A stretch of 40,773 nt of DNA from an uncultured Collinsella sp. (GTDB taxonomy: Bacteria > Actinomycetota > Coriobacteriia > Coriobacteriales > Coriobacteriaceae). The stretch is taken from contig CAKTUC010000005.1 of assembly GCA_934617135.1 (NCBI GenBank), positions 1 through 40,773 of the forward strand. The letters are read 5' to 3'. Below are positions 1 through 9,287 of the stretch, piece after piece. The notes under the pieces are model-generated. The model was not told the origin of the DNA. It saw only the letters and a list, made by a program, of their open reading frames with translations, and made no database searches. The translations under genes were made by a program, and so were the position numbers. Every line of letters begins with the position of its first letter. Within the stretch, counting starts at the first letter, position 1.

Positions 1-202
1 GGGGCCTCGGGGGCGTTCGGCTAGCTGCGGGAACGGTCTATCCGCTCAACGTGTTCGGCTGAGATCGGAAATCAACCCGCGTGTCGCAGCGGAGCTGATT
101 CAGTTGAGATTGCCTGAACATTCCGTCCCCCTTTGCGCCCTCGGGTATACTCAAAAGCTATTGATTCGATTTGATACCCAGCAACAGCAGAGGGGATAGT
201 AT
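1..202. other. upstream region of asnB; no gene recognised
   Basis: No coding region or RNA gene is recognisable in the first 150 bases. A TATACT hexamer at 146-151 could be the -10 of the asnB promoter, although no good -35 is visible 17 bp upstream. GGGTAT (143-148) and ATACCC (near 175-180) could pair across this region. A Shine-Dalgarno-like AGAGGGG lies about 8 bases before the asnB ATG. Confidence 0.4.
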
Positions 203-2083
203 ATGTGCGGTTTTGTCGGTTTTGTCGGTGGGACGGATAACCAATCCGAGGTGCTCACCAAGATGATGGACCGCATCGTCCATCGTGGTCCCGACATGGG
301 CGGCCAGTTTATCGATGGCCGCGTCGCCCTCGGCTTCCGCCGCCTGTCGATCCTCGACCTGACCGAGGCCGGCGCTCAGCCCATGGCCAATGAGGACGGC
401 AGCGTCGTTATCGTCTTCAACGGCGAGATCTACAACTTCCAGGAGCTTCGCTCCGAGCTCGAGGCCAAGGGCTACAAGTTCCACTGCGGCGCCGACACCG
501 AGAGCCTCCTGCACGGCTACGAGGAGTGGGGCGAGGCCGTGCTCGATCGCCTGCGCGGTATGTACGCCTTCGTCATCTGGGACAAAAAGAAGAACAAGCT
601 CTTTGGCGCCCGCGACATCTTTGGCATCAAGCCGCTTTACTACTATCCCATGGCCGATGCGGGCGACGGTGCGCCGGGCGTGCTCTTTGGCTCCGAGATC
701 AAGAGCTTCCTGGACTACCCGCACTTCCACAAGGCGGTCAACAAAAAGGCCCTGCGTCCGTACATGACGCTGCAGTATTCGGCAACCGAGGAGACCTTCT
801 TCGAGGGTGTCTACAAGCTGCCGCCGGCGCATTACTTTACCGTAGACATCCCGACCGGCAAGATGAACATCGAGCGCTATTGGGATTGCGATTACTCTGC
901 CGTCGAGAAGCCGTTCGAGGAGTACGTCGACGAGCTGGATGAGGTTGTGCACGAGAGCGTTGAGGCCCATCGCATCGCTGATGTTAAGGTCGCGTCGTTC
1001 CTCTCCGGCGGCGTCGACTCCAGCTATATTGCCGCTTGCCTCATGCCCGACAAGACCTTCTCGGTGGGCTTCGATTACAAGAATTTCAACGAGACTAACT
1101 ACGCCAAGGAGCTATCCGACAAGCTCGGCGTCGAGAATGTCCGCAAGATGATCACCGCCGACGAGTTCTTTGGCGCACTCGAGGACATTCAGTATCACAT
1201 GGACGAGCCGCAGTCCAACCTGTCGTCTGTGCCGCTGTGGTTCTTGGCCGAGATGGCGCGCAAGGACGTCACCGTCGTGCTTTCGGGCGAAGGCGCCGAC
1301 GAGCTCTTTGGCGGCTACGCCTACTACGAGGACACGGTTCCGGTGCGCAAGTACAAAAAGATGGTGCCGTTGCCCATTCGCCGCGCGCTCGGTAACCTGG
1401 CGCTGCATATGCCGTACTTCAAGGGCCATAACTTCTTGGTCAAGGGTGCCGAGATCCCCGAGAAGTCGTTCCTGGGCCAGGCCTTGGTATGGCCTGAACG
1501 CGAGGTCGACGGCGTACTCAAACCCGAGTACAACACCGGCGACGGCGCCTTCGAGCTCGCTGCACCTATCTACGCGCGCGTGAAGGGCCAGCCCGAGCTG
1601 GTCAAGAAGCAGTACCTGGACATGAACATGTGGCTCCCGGGCGACATTCTGCTCAAGGCCGACAAGATGTGCATGGCGCACTCGCTGGAGCTGCGCGTGC
1701 CCTTCCTGGACCGCAAGGTCATGGAGTTCGCCGAGCACATTCCCGACCGCTACCGCATCAACGAGAACGGCAACAAGCAGGTGCTTCGCCACGCCGCCAA
1801 CAAGTCGCTGCCCGACGAGTGGGCCACCCGTCCCAAGGTGGGCTTCCCGGTGCCGATCGTCTACTGGCTGCGCGAGCAAAAGTGGTACGACTACGTCAAG
1901 GAGTACTTCACCGCGCCGTGGGCAAGCGAGTTCTTCGACACCGACGAGCTCATGCACCTGCTCGACCTGCACTTTGCGGGCAAGGGCGATTTCCAGCGCA
2001 AGATCTATACGCCGCTTGTGTTCCTGGTGTGGTACAAGCGCTTCTTTATCGACGAGGACCAGTCTTCTGTTCAGGCTGCCTAG
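203..2083 (+). CDS. asnB: asparagine synthetase B (glutamine-hydrolysing)
   Basis: This enzyme converts aspartate, glutamine and ATP to asparagine in the cytosol. The protein is 626 aa. It begins MCGFVGF, so Cys2 is the free N-terminal nucleophile of the class II glutamine amidotransferase domain (about residues 2-190). The synthetase domain carries the ATP pyrophosphatase loop SGGVDSS at residues 268-274 and a later GEGADELFGGY motif. Length matches the usual 600-650 aa. The ATG at 203 is chosen because it leaves Cys exposed after Met removal and has an AGGGG ribosome site. The gene stands alone, with a terminator just after it. Confidence 0.95.
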   Translation: MCGFVGFVGGTDNQSEVLTKMMDRIVHRGPDMGGQFIDGRVALGFRRLSILDLTEAGAQPMANEDGSVVIVFNGEIYNFQELRSELEAKGYKFHCGADTESLLHGYEEWGEAVLDRLRGMYAFVIWDKKKNKLFGARDIFGIKPLYYYPMADAGDGAPGVLFGSEIKSFLDYPHFHKAVNKKALRPYMTLQYSATEETFFEGVYKLPPAHYFTVDIPTGKMNIERYWDCDYSAVEKPFEEYVDELDEVVHESVEAHRIADVKVASFLSGGVDSSYIAACLMPDKTFSVGFDYKNFNETNYAKELSDKLGVENVRKMITADEFFGALEDIQYHMDEPQSNLSSVPLWFLAEMARKDVTVVLSGEGADELFGGYAYYEDTVPVRKYKKMVPLPIRRALGNLALHMPYFKGHNFLVKGAEIPEKSFLGQALVWPEREVDGVLKPEYNTGDGAFELAAPIYARVKGQPELVKKQYLDMNMWLPGDILLKADKMCMAHSLELRVPFLDRKVMEFAEHIPDRYRINENGNKQVLRHAANKSLPDEWATRPKVGFPVPIVYWLREQKWYDYVKEYFTAPWASEFFDTDELMHLLDLHFAGKGDFQRKIYTPLVFLVWYKRFFIDEDQSSVQAA

Positions 2084-2109
2084 CCTCGGCTTACGAACGC
2101 CTGCGCGTA

Positions 2110-2133
2110 ACGGCTCCTCCGGGAGCCGTTTTT
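2110..2133 (+). terminator. intrinsic terminator of asnB
   Basis: ACGGCTCC (2110-2117) pairs with GGAGCCGT (2122-2129) around a 4-nt loop and runs into five T residues. It lies 27 bases after the asnB stop. Its T-tract overlaps the -35 of the promoter for the next gene. Confidence 0.85.
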
Positions 2134-2160
2134 GCGTGGGTGCGTTTCAGTTACTATAAA
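2132..2160 (+). promoter_or_regulatory. sigma70-type promoter of the murE-like gene
   Basis: TTGCGT (2132-2137) and TATAAA (2155-2160) are separated by exactly 17 bp. The ATG at 2196 lies 36 bp beyond the -10, with a GAAAGGTGAAAG ribosome site in front. Confidence 0.6.
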
Positions 2161-2195
2161 AACCGTCCCTGCCAAATGGTTGAGAAAGGTGAAAG

Positions 2196-3758
2196 ATGCA
2201 CCATTCGGATTCCGCGACCGTGACCACGGTCGATACGCTTGCCAAGCTTCTCGACGTGTGCGGCGAGCTGCGCGCATCAGAGCAGGTTGACGAGCGTGCC
2301 GTGACCGGCTGCTCGTTTGATTCGCGCGCGGTCTCGGCAGGTGACGTGTTCTTTTGCAAAGGTGCTGCCTTTAAGCCCGCGTTTTTGAGCATGGCGCTCG
2401 ATGCGGGTGCCGTCGCATTTGTGTGCGAAGAGTCGCTGGTCGAGTCTCTGGAGCCGCTGGCGCAGGAGAGCGGCGCTGCGATGCTGGTTGTCGATAGCGT
2501 TCGCACGGCCATGGCCCTGTTGCCGCCGGAGGTCTACGACCGTCCCGACCACGACGTCAAGATCGTGGGCATCACCGGTACCAAGGGAAAGACCACGGCC
2601 GCTTTTATGCTTCAGTCCATCATCAAGGCGGCGGGCGAATCCTGCGGCATGATCGGCTCGGTGAGTACCGACGATGGCATCGAGTGCTACGAGAGCACCA
2701 ATACTACGCCCGAGGCCCCCGAGGTCTGGCGCCATATCGCCAACTGCCGTGAGTCCGGTCGCCAGTCCATGGTCATGGAGGTCTCGAGCCAGGCGCTCAA
2801 GTACCAACGCGTCGAGAATCTGCCGTTTGACGTGGCGTGCTTCCTCAACATCGGCCGTGACCACATTTCACCCATCGAGCACCCGACCTTCGAGGATTAT
2901 TTTGAGAGCAAGCTCAGGATCTTTGACCAGGCAAAGACTGCCGTAGTGAATCTGGGCACCGATGAAGTCGAACGCGTGCTGGAGGCCGCGTCGACGGCCG
3001 AGCGCTTGGTGACAGTTGGCGTCGAGCATCCCGAGGCGAGCCTGTGGGCAAGCGATGTCCGCATGGTCGGCTTTAACATCGAGTTTAACCTGCATGGCAT
3101 GAGCGCCGACGAGCCCGAGGCGGGGGAGAAGGTCCTGCTGGGTATCGCGGGAGTCTTTAATGTGGAGAACGCGCTGGTCGCTATCGCCGCCGCGCGCGAG
3201 ATTGGCATCGGAATCGATGCCATCAAGAAGGGCCTCTCCAAGCTGCGTGTGCCGGGCCGTATGGAGGTTGTGGAGTCGAAGGATGGCCGCGTGGTTTGCG
3301 TTGTTGACTACGCTCACAACCAACTTTCGTTCCGCTCGCTCTTTTCGTCGGTCAAGCGCGCGTTTCCCGCCAGCCCGGTCATTGCGCTGTTTGGTGCCGC
3401 TGGAGGCAAGGCGCAGGAGCGCCGTGAGCAGCTTCCGCGCGAGGCCGCACCATATTCTGATCTGCTGATTTTTGCCAATGAGGATCCGGCTCACGAGGAC
3501 CCGATGAAGGTCTGCCGCGAGCTTGCCGAGCATGTTCCCGATGATACCCCGAACAAGATTATCCTCGATCGCGAGGCTGCCGTTCATGCGGCCTTTAAGG
3601 CAGCGCGCGAGGAATACGTCAGCCCCGATGTGCCTACCATCGTCTTGCTGTTGGCAAAGGGCGACGAGGAGCTCATGCACGTGGGTGATGAGTTCGTACC
3701 CATCGAGAGCGATCTTTCGCTTGCCAATCGTTTAATCGATGTTACCCAGTTTGACTAA
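2196..3758 (+). CDS. murE: UDP-N-acetylmuramyl-tripeptide synthetase (MurE-like Mur ligase)
   Basis: This ATP-dependent ligase adds the third amino acid to UDP-MurNAc-L-Ala-D-Glu during peptidoglycan precursor synthesis. The protein is 520 aa, normal for the family. The ATP-binding loop GITGTKGKTT is at residues 125-134 and the Mur-ligase DYAHN motif at 371-375. Residues 429-436 read EDPAHEDP, where diaminopimelate-adding enzymes usually have DNPR. The sequence therefore resembles the lysine/ornithine-type specificity loop, which fits Coriobacteriia with non-DAP walls (inference). It stands alone rather than in a dcw cluster. An alternative is a MurE paralogue with another substrate. Confidence 0.88.
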   Translation: MHHSDSATVTTVDTLAKLLDVCGELRASEQVDERAVTGCSFDSRAVSAGDVFFCKGAAFKPAFLSMALDAGAVAFVCEESLVESLEPLAQESGAAMLVVDSVRTAMALLPPEVYDRPDHDVKIVGITGTKGKTTAAFMLQSIIKAAGESCGMIGSVSTDDGIECYESTNTTPEAPEVWRHIANCRESGRQSMVMEVSSQALKYQRVENLPFDVACFLNIGRDHISPIEHPTFEDYFESKLRIFDQAKTAVVNLGTDEVERVLEAASTAERLVTVGVEHPEASLWASDVRMVGFNIEFNLHGMSADEPEAGEKVLLGIAGVFNVENALVAIAAAREIGIGIDAIKKGLSKLRVPGRMEVVESKDGRVVCVVDYAHNQLSFRSLFSSVKRAFPASPVIALFGAAGGKAQERREQLPREAAPYSDLLIFANEDPAHEDPMKVCRELAEHVPDDTPNKIILDREAAVHAAFKAAREEYVSPDVPTIVLLLAKGDEELMHVGDEFVPIESDLSLANRLIDVTQFD

Positions 3759-3786
3759 TGAACTGCGATGAGGGCGGCGTCCTGAG

Positions 3787-3811
3787 CGCGCTGCCATTGC
3801 AAGCGCGTTTT
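3787..3811 (+). terminator. possible intrinsic terminator after murE
   Basis: CGCGCT (3787-3792) pairs with AGCGCG (3802-3807), with an inner GC/GC closing pair, followed by TTTT. The T-tract is short, so efficiency is uncertain. Confidence 0.5.
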
Positions 3812-3869
3812 CCCTCAAGCGAGGCGCGCCGCCTAAGACCAGAAGCCCCTTCTACGTAATGGAGTGACC

Positions 3870-4781
3870 ATGTCCCACAATACCCTGCCGACCGTCGCTG
3901 AGCTTTCGGGCGAGATGCGCGAGCGTCTTGCCAAGGTTAAGTACGTCTTTACCGACCTGGACGCCACCATGCTCGCGCCCGGCTCGTGCGTGCTGCGCGA
4001 CAACGACGGCAATCCCTCGACCAAGCTCGTCGAGGCTGTCGTGGCACTTGCCCGCGCCGGCATCCAGGTGGTTCCCACCTCGGGCCGCAACCGCACCATG
4101 ATCCACGAGGATGCGCGCGTGCTCGGCCTCAACTCCTACATCGGCGAGATGGGTGGCCTGGTCATGTACGATCTCAAGGCCAACGATTGGGAGTATCTGA
4201 CCGGCGATATGCCCTACGACCCCGCCTGCGGCTTCACGCCGCATCAAGTGATCGAGCAGACTGGCGTGTGCGAGAAGATTCTCGCCCGCTGGCCGCACAA
4301 GATCGAGTACCACAACGATATGTCGACTGGCTACAAGTATCGTGAGGTCACCGTCGGTATGCGCGGCGATGTGCCCGACGACGAGGTCCAGGCCATTCTT
4401 GACGAGGCCGGCTGCGGCCTGGTCTGGGCCTGCAACGGTCACCTGACGCATCTGTCTAAGCCGACAACGCTCGAGCTCGAGCGTGTCGAGGATGGCCGCG
4501 CGTTTAACATCAATCCCGCCGGCCTCAACAAGGGCGTTGCCATCGCACGTTTCTGCGAGCACCTGGGTATCGAGCGCGAGGAGACGCTGGCGCTCGGCGA
4601 TTCCGAGTCCGACTTCTACATGGCTGACCACGTGGGCACGTTCTGTTTGGTCGAGAACGGCCTGACCAGCGCCGGCGCGCCCGAGTTCCTGGATGCCTGC
4701 GATAACGCCTACGTCACGCGCGGCAAGATTGTCGACGGCTGGGCGGCAACGGCCGAGCTGCTGGTCGCGGCCCGTTCGTAG
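3870..4781 (+). CDS. HAD-superfamily hydrolase, Cof/sugar-phosphatase type
   Basis: This is a predicted cytosolic phosphatase of the haloacid dehalogenase superfamily, 303 aa. Motif I is TDLDATML near residue 30, with the two aspartates expected for nucleophile and acid/base. The usual DxDGT is DxDAT here. Motif IV is ALGDSESD near residue 245, which binds Mg2+. The large insert between them suggests a C2-type cap as in Cof/YedP and mannosyl-3-phosphoglycerate phosphatases. The substrate cannot be told. The ATG at 3870 is preferred over the GTG at 3864, because GGAG sits at the right distance only for the ATG. It is followed by murI after 53 bp. Confidence 0.8.
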   Translation: MSHNTLPTVAELSGEMRERLAKVKYVFTDLDATMLAPGSCVLRDNDGNPSTKLVEAVVALARAGIQVVPTSGRNRTMIHEDARVLGLNSYIGEMGGLVMYDLKANDWEYLTGDMPYDPACGFTPHQVIEQTGVCEKILARWPHKIEYHNDMSTGYKYREVTVGMRGDVPDDEVQAILDEAGCGLVWACNGHLTHLSKPTTLELERVEDGRAFNINPAGLNKGVAIARFCEHLGIEREETLALGDSESDFYMADHVGTFCLVENGLTSAGAPEFLDACDNAYVTRGKIVDGWAATAELLVAARS

Positions 4782-4834
4782 CGCGGTCCTATCGTTCTGA
4801 GCCATATCTTTTCGAGAGAGAATCTGGTGAGGTC

Positions 4835-5719
4835 ATGTCCGATATCGAGAATCTGGCAGGTGACACACGCCCGATCGGTGTGTTCGACTCGGGCCTGGGC
4901 GGTCTGACGGTTGCACGCGCCATCGCGACGGCGCTGCCGCACGAGTCCGTCTACTACTTTGGCGACACCAAGCGCTGCCCCTACGGCACCCGCACCGAGG
5001 ACGAGGTGCGCTCGTTTGCACTGCAGGCGGGCCGTTGGCTGTCGAAGCACGACGTCAAGATCATGGTCATCGCCTGCAACACGGCGACTGCAGCGGCCTT
5101 GCGTCTGGCTCAGCAGGTGCTCGACGTCCCCGTCATCGGTGTGATCGCACCGGGCGCACGCGCGGCAATCAACAGCACGCGCACACGTCGCGTGGGCGTG
5201 CTTGCCACCAACCTCACCATTCGCTCGGGCGCTTACACGCGTGCCATTCAGGACCTGGATGCCGGTGTCGACGTATACGGCTGTCCTGCTTCGAGCTTTG
5301 TCGAGGTGGTCGAGCACGAGCTCGCCTCGGGCGCGCATCTGCAGGAGCAGTGGCTCGAGAACGAGGATATCTTCGATACGCCTGCCGTGCGCGCGCTGGT
5401 CGGCGCCACGGTTGAACCGCTGCGCGACCGCGGTATCGATACCGTGGTGCTCGGCTGCACGCACTTCCCGCTGCTCGTTGGGCCCATCCGCCATGCGCTG
5501 GGACCCGGGGTACGCGTGGTGAGCTCCGCCGAGGAGACCACGCGCGAGCTGACCGATATCCTCACGCGCCGCGAGCAGCTGGCGGGCGACGCTGCCGAGC
5601 CGCAGCACCGTTTTGCCACGACGGCCGATAACATTGCCGAGTTTGCGGTGGCGGGTAGCTTTATCTTCGGCCAGCCGCTCAAGAGCATTGAGCATATCGA
5701 TATCGACGAACTGAAATAG
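4835..5719 (+). CDS. murI: glutamate racemase
   Basis: MurI interconverts L- and D-glutamate without a cofactor and supplies D-Glu for peptidoglycan. The protein is 294 aa, slightly longer than the common 265-280. The catalytic pair is Cys81 in CNTATAAA and Cys208 in GCTHFPLL. Asp18 in [11 protein letters not shown] is the conserved helper. The ATG at 4835 has GGTGAGG upstream. It probably belongs to a co-transcribed run with the HAD phosphatase before it and rph, 55 bp after it. Confidence 0.95.
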   Translation: MSDIENLAGDTRPIGVFDSGLGGLTVARAIATALPHESVYYFGDTKRCPYGTRTEDEVRSFALQAGRWLSKHDVKIMVIACNTATAAALRLAQQVLDVPVIGVIAPGARAAINSTRTRRVGVLATNLTIRSGAYTRAIQDLDAGVDVYGCPASSFVEVVEHELASGAHLQEQWLENEDIFDTPAVRALVGATVEPLRDRGIDTVVLGCTHFPLLVGPIRHALGPGVRVVSSAEETTRELTDILTRREQLAGDAAEPQHRFATTADNIAEFAVAGSFIFGQPLKSIEHIDIDELK

Positions 5720-5774
5720 ATATAAGGGCACCGACCAAAGGCTCACGTTCATCTTTTGCCGAAAGGATAGTTCC

Positions 5775-6500
5775 ATGGAATACATGCAGGTCAACCGCGC
5801 CAACGGCCGTGCCGCCAATGAACTGCGCCCCGTCAAGCTTACTCGCGGCGTCATGAAGCACGCCCATGGCTCGTGCCTGGCTGAGTTCGGCGACACGCGC
5901 GTGCTATGTGCCGCCACAATTGAGGAGGGCGTGCCGGGCTGGCGCAAGGGCGCCAAGGCCGGTTGGGTAACGGCGGAGTACGCCATGCTGCCGGCATCGA
6001 CCGGCAAGCGCTGCAAGCGCGAACACGCCAACCGCAAGGGTCGCTCCATGGAGATTGAGCGTCTGATCGGCCGTAGCCTGCGCACCGTCGTCAACATGAA
6101 GGCGCTCGGCGAGTATACCGTCACCGTCGACTGCGACGTGATTCAGGCAGACGGCGGCACGCGAACGGCGAGCATTACTGGCGCCTGGGTGGCACTGCAC
6201 GACGCCCTTGCCATGTGGGTCGAGGCGGGTAAGCTCGAGCGCATCCCGCTCACGGGCCAGGTCGCCGCGATTTCCATGGGAGTTGTCGACGGTAACACCC
6301 TGCTCGACCTGGATTATTCCGAGGACAGCCATGCCGAGGTCGACATGAACCTCGTCGCCACCGACACCGGTGAGATGATCGAGCTCCAGGGCACCGGCGA
6401 GCAGGCTCCCTTCGACCGCAAGCGCCTCAATGCCCTGCTCGATTTGGGCGACAAGGGCATTGCCGAGCTCATCGAGCTCCAGCGCCAGGCCCTCGTCTAA
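5775..6500 (+). CDS. rph: ribonuclease PH
   Basis: RNase PH is a phosphorolytic 3'-5' exonuclease that trims the 3' ends of tRNA precursors and works as a hexameric ring. The protein is 241 aa, the standard length. Family signatures include [14 protein letters not shown] (about residues 64-77), [30 protein letters not shown] and the C-terminal [18 protein letters not shown] precedes the ATG. The order murI-rph-rdgB is a common one in bacteria. Confidence 0.96.
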   Translation: MEYMQVNRANGRAANELRPVKLTRGVMKHAHGSCLAEFGDTRVLCAATIEEGVPGWRKGAKAGWVTAEYAMLPASTGKRCKREHANRKGRSMEIERLIGRSLRTVVNMKALGEYTVTVDCDVIQADGGTRTASITGAWVALHDALAMWVEAGKLERIPLTGQVAAISMGVVDGNTLLDLDYSEDSHAEVDMNLVATDTGEMIELQGTGEQAPFDRKRLNALLDLGDKGIAELIELQRQALV

Positions 6501-6535
6501 CCTGCCAAAAAGGGACAGGTTTATTTTGGCAGGTT
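6499..6535 (+). repeat. GGGACAGGTT-loop hairpin, copy 1 (possible terminator)
   Basis: A 12-bp perfect stem (6499-6510 with 6524-6535) encloses a 13-nt loop containing GGGACAGGTT. It overlaps the rph stop codon and is followed by TTTTATC, so it could terminate transcription. A hairpin with an unrelated stem but the same loop core lies at 14328-14360. The pair therefore looks like a small repeat family and not only a terminator. Confidence 0.6.
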
Positions 6536-6643
6536 TTATCTGGGAAAACGTCGAAGTATAAGATTGCCGCTGATTAAGGGTGGGAGAGGCCGAGGCCTCG
6601 TCGTCCTCAACACGGCATTGCTATAGAGACAAGGAGGCCAGCT

Positions 6644-7285
6644 ATGGCACTTGAGAAGATCGACATCGACACCCTCGACCCGGCGGCGACCATCGTCGTG
6701 GCAACGGGTAACGCCCATAAGCTCACCGAGATCGAGGCCATTTTGGGCAAGGTTATGCCCGAGGTTCGCTTTGTGGCGCTCGGCCAGCTAGGTGATTTTG
6801 AGGACCCCGAGGAAAACGGCACGACGTTTTTGGAGAACGCCATCATCAAGGCGCAGGCTGCCGTCGAAGAGACGGGGCTCATGGCCATTGCCGACGATTC
6901 GGGCCTGGTCGTCGACGCGCTGGACGGTGAGCCCGGTGTGTATAGCGCGCGCTACGCGGGCGTTCACGGCGACGATGCCGCCAACAATGCCAAGCTGCTC
7001 GTGAATCTTGAGGGCGTGGCCGACGAGGACCGCACTGCGCGCTTTATGAGCGTTGTCGCGCTCATCGACACGGACGGTTTGGTCACTTATGGTGAGGGCG
7101 CCTGCGAGGGCGTTATCGCGCACGAGGGCCGCGGCGATCACGGCTTTGGCTACGACCCGCTGTTCCTGCCGGTCGACACACCGGGCAAGACCATGGCCGA
7201 GCTGACGGCGGACGAGAAGAACGCCATCAGCCATCGCTTCCATGCGCTCGAGCACCTATCCGCCAAACTGACGGGCGAGGAGTAG
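6644..7285 (+). CDS. rdgB: XTP/dITP diphosphatase (RdgB/HAM1)
   Basis: This enzyme hydrolyses non-canonical purine nucleotides such as XTP and dITP to monophosphates and so cleans the nucleotide pool. The protein is 213 aa. The family signature ATGNAHKLTEIEAIL is at about residues 20-35, followed by ENGTTFLENAIIKA, ADDSGLVVDAL and the C-terminal SHRFHAL. An AAGGAGG ribosome site precedes the ATG. The dtd gene starts 3 bp after the stop, so the two are translationally close. Confidence 0.95.
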   Translation: MALEKIDIDTLDPAATIVVATGNAHKLTEIEAILGKVMPEVRFVALGQLGDFEDPEENGTTFLENAIIKAQAAVEETGLMAIADDSGLVVDALDGEPGVYSARYAGVHGDDAANNAKLLVNLEGVADEDRTARFMSVVALIDTDGLVTYGEGACEGVIAHEGRGDHGFGYDPLFLPVDTPGKTMAELTADEKNAISHRFHALEHLSAKLTGEE

Positions 7286-7288
7286 GCC

Positions 7289-7735
7289 GTGCGTGCGGTG
7301 GTGCAGCGCGTGCTCAACGCCGGCGTGACGGTCGACGGCGAGTGCGTGGGCAAAATTGGGCGCGGCTATCTGGTGCTGCTGGGCGTGGGCCACGGCGACA
7401 CGCGCGCCGAGGCCGATAAGCTGTGGGGCAAGCTTCGGGGCTTGCGCATTAACGAGGACGAGAATGGCAAGACCAATCTGGCCCTTGCCGATGTCGACGG
7501 CGAGGTTCTCGTGGTGTCGCAGTTCACGCTGTTCGCCGATTGCCGTCACGGTCGCCGCCCATCGTTTACGGATGCCGGCGCTCCCGATGTCGCCAACGAG
7601 CTCTACGAGTACTTCCTGACGCTTGTGCGCGAGGACGTCGAGCACGTAGCGCATGGCATCTTCGGCGCCGACATGAAGGTCGACCTCGTCAACGACGGTC
7701 CATTCACCATCGTCTTGGACACCGATAGTCTTTAG
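7289..7735 (+). CDS. dtd: D-aminoacyl-tRNA deacylase
   Basis: Dtd removes D-amino acids and glycine mischarged on tRNA. The protein is 148 aa, the usual size. Both active-site cross-subunit motifs are visible: SQFTLFAD (about residues 77-84) and NDGPFTIVL near the C-terminus (NxGPxT type). The start is GTG, 3 bp after the rdgB stop; the ribosome site GAGGAG lies inside the end of rdgB. Confidence 0.94.
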   Translation: MRAVVQRVLNAGVTVDGECVGKIGRGYLVLLGVGHGDTRAEADKLWGKLRGLRINEDENGKTNLALADVDGEVLVVSQFTLFADCRHGRRPSFTDAGAPDVANELYEYFLTLVREDVEHVAHGIFGADMKVDLVNDGPFTIVLDTDSL

Positions 7736-7763
7736 GTTACGCGGTTTTACCAAACCGCGTAAC
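7736..7763. repeat. GTTACGCGGTT hairpin, copy 1
   Basis: A perfect 12-bp stem (7736-7747 with 7752-7763) with a 4-nt loop begins directly after the dtd stop codon. There is no T-tract, so it is not a standard terminator. The same 11-bp stem sequence recurs after lysS at 12253-12279. Confidence 0.7.
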
Positions 7764-7821
7764 AACTGGTCATGCGAGGTTGTCATCTGGTACGTATTTG
7801 GGATGGGGCTTATTTAACTAC

Positions 7822-7851
7822 TTGCGTATGGCGGCAGCAGGGTGCTATAGT
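7822..7851 (+). promoter_or_regulatory. promoter of veg
   Basis: TTGCGT (7822-7827) and TATAGT (7846-7851) are separated by 18 bp, with an extended -10 TGC just before TATAGT. The veg start codon lies 68 bp beyond the -10. Confidence 0.6.
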
Positions 7852-7918
7852 ATTAGAGTTTTGTCTATCTTAGGGGTATTATCCCCTTTTTGAATTGCAC
7901 CTTCTGGAGGCCCTGTTC

Positions 7919-8215
7919 ATGGAAGAGATGGAAGTCAATCACGTCGACGACATCCACGAGAAGCTGACCGATATGGTGGGCGATCGCGTTAAGGTGAAGG
8001 CCAACATGGGCCGCACCCGCGTCGTCGAGCGCATGGGCACCATCAAGAGCGTCCACCCCGCCGTCTTTATCGTCGAGGTCGATGAGCGCCGCGGCCGCAA
8101 GTCGCGTCAGTCTTACCAGTATATCGATGTCCTCACCGGTCAGGTCGAGCTGTTCGACCCCGAGAGCGGCGAGCATATCTTCACCCCGCTCGGCAATCAG
8201 CTCGAGGAGCACTAA
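7919..8215 (+). CDS. veg: Veg family protein
   Basis: This small protein (98 aa) belongs to the Veg/DUF1021 family, which in Bacillus subtilis stimulates biofilm formation. The biochemical role is not settled. The sequence DMVGDRVKVKANMGRTR and the basic RRGRKSRQS stretch match the conserved SH3-like core. The C-terminus QLEEH is short. The ATG at 7919 is chosen because CTGGAGG lies 8 bases upstream; the TTG at 7895 has no ribosome site. Its stop is 2 bp before the ispE start. The veg-ispE pairing is the same as in Bacillus. Confidence 0.88.
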   Translation: MEEMEVNHVDDIHEKLTDMVGDRVKVKANMGRTRVVERMGTIKSVHPAVFIVEVDERRGRKSRQSYQYIDVLTGQVELFDPESGEHIFTPLGNQLEEH

Positions 8216-8217
8216 CG

Positions 8218-9114
8218 GTGACCGATTGGTCCCTGACTCTTTCCGCGCCGGCAAAGATCAACCTCTACCTGGGGGTTCATACCGAGCGTGATGACCGCGG
8301 CTACCACAAGGTCGATTCCCTGATGGCAGCCGTCGGTCTTGCCGATACCGTGACGGTCGCCCCGGCACAGGAGCTGACCGTACAGACGGTTCCGGCATCC
8401 GATTTTCCCATGCAAAAGAATACCGCGTATCGTGCTGCTGCCGCTATGGCTGAGCACTATGGTCGCGAGGCCAACGTTTGCGTGACGATCGAGAAGCACA
8501 TCCCGCTGTGTGCCGGCTTGGGCGGTCCTTCGACGGATGCTGCGGCGGTCATTGTCGCCTTGGCAGAGATTTGGGGTATCGACCGCAACGATCCCGCGCT
8601 GGACGACATCGCGCGCGGCATCGGCGCCGACGTTTCCTTCTTTTTGCATGCCAGCCCTGCGTTTTACGTGGGCGGGGGAGACGTGCTGGCAACTGAGTAC
8701 CCCGCACTGCCCGCGACGCCCGTCGTGCTGGTCAAGCCGCGCGAGGCAAGCGTTTCAACAATTGAAGCTTATCGACGTTTTGACGAGGCCCCGGTGCCTG
8801 CAGACAAGCCCGGCGCGATAGCTTCTGCCTTGCGTGCTGGTGATGCCGAGACGGCATATGCGCTCATCCATAACAACCTGGGTGTCATTTCCGCACAGAT
8901 GGAGCCGCAGATCCAAACGGTCCTCGACTGGCTGCGCGCGCAGGACGGTACCGTTGCCGTGAACGTGTGCGGATCGGGCGCCTGCTCGTTTGCCATTTGC
9001 GACACCGCCGCCACGGCCGAAAGGCTTGCCGACGCTGCCCAGCAAAACGGCTGGTGGTCCTGCGCGACGGAGCTCATTCCCAACACGGTTCGCATCGAAG
9101 CGCCAAAGAAATAA
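8218..9114 (+). CDS. ispE: 4-diphosphocytidyl-2-C-methyl-D-erythritol kinase
   Basis: IspE phosphorylates CDP-methylerythritol in the MEP isoprenoid pathway; ispD and ispF of the same pathway lie at 23.8-25.0 kb. The protein is 298 aa. It is a GHMP kinase with an N-terminal APAKINLYLGV substrate motif and the ATP loop PLCAGLGGPSTDAAA (about residues 98-112). GGPST replaces the usual GGGSS. A C-terminal GSGACSF motif is present. The start is GTG at 8218, coupled to veg. Confidence 0.93.
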   Translation: MTDWSLTLSAPAKINLYLGVHTERDDRGYHKVDSLMAAVGLADTVTVAPAQELTVQTVPASDFPMQKNTAYRAAAAMAEHYGREANVCVTIEKHIPLCAGLGGPSTDAAAVIVALAEIWGIDRNDPALDDIARGIGADVSFFLHASPAFYVGGGDVLATEYPALPATPVVLVKPREASVSTIEAYRRFDEAPVPADKPGAIASALRAGDAETAYALIHNNLGVISAQMEPQIQTVLDWLRAQDGTVAVNVCGSGACSFAICDTAATAERLADAAQQNGWWSCATELIPNTVRIEAPKK

Positions 9115-9163
9115 AAATTTCTCTAGCACGCGGCGAAAATCTTTGTTACTATAGTCGAGCTAA

Positions 9164-9240
9164 CGGGTTGTGGCTCAGTTTGGTAGAGCACTGCGTTCGG
9201 GACGCAGGGGTCGCTGGTTCAAATCCAGTCAACCCGACCA
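9164..9240 (+). tRNA. tRNA-Pro (anticodon CGG)
   Basis: This is a complete 77-nt cloverleaf including encoded CCA. The acceptor CGGGTTG pairs with CAACCCG. The anticodon arm is CTGCG-TTCGGGA-CGCAG, with CGG at 9198-9200 reading codon CCG. The T arm contains GGTTCAAATCC. It follows ispE by 49 bp and is closed by its own terminator. Confidence 0.97.
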
Positions 9241-9251
9241 GAGCATGAGGA

Positions 9252-9279
9252 GGGACCGCTTCTTGCGGTCCCTTTTTTT
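9252..9279 (+). terminator. intrinsic terminator of tRNA-Pro
   Basis: GGGACCGC (9252-9259) pairs with GCGGTCCC (9265-9272) around a 5-nt loop, followed by seven T residues. Confidence 0.92.
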
Positions 9280-9287
9280 AGCTATTG

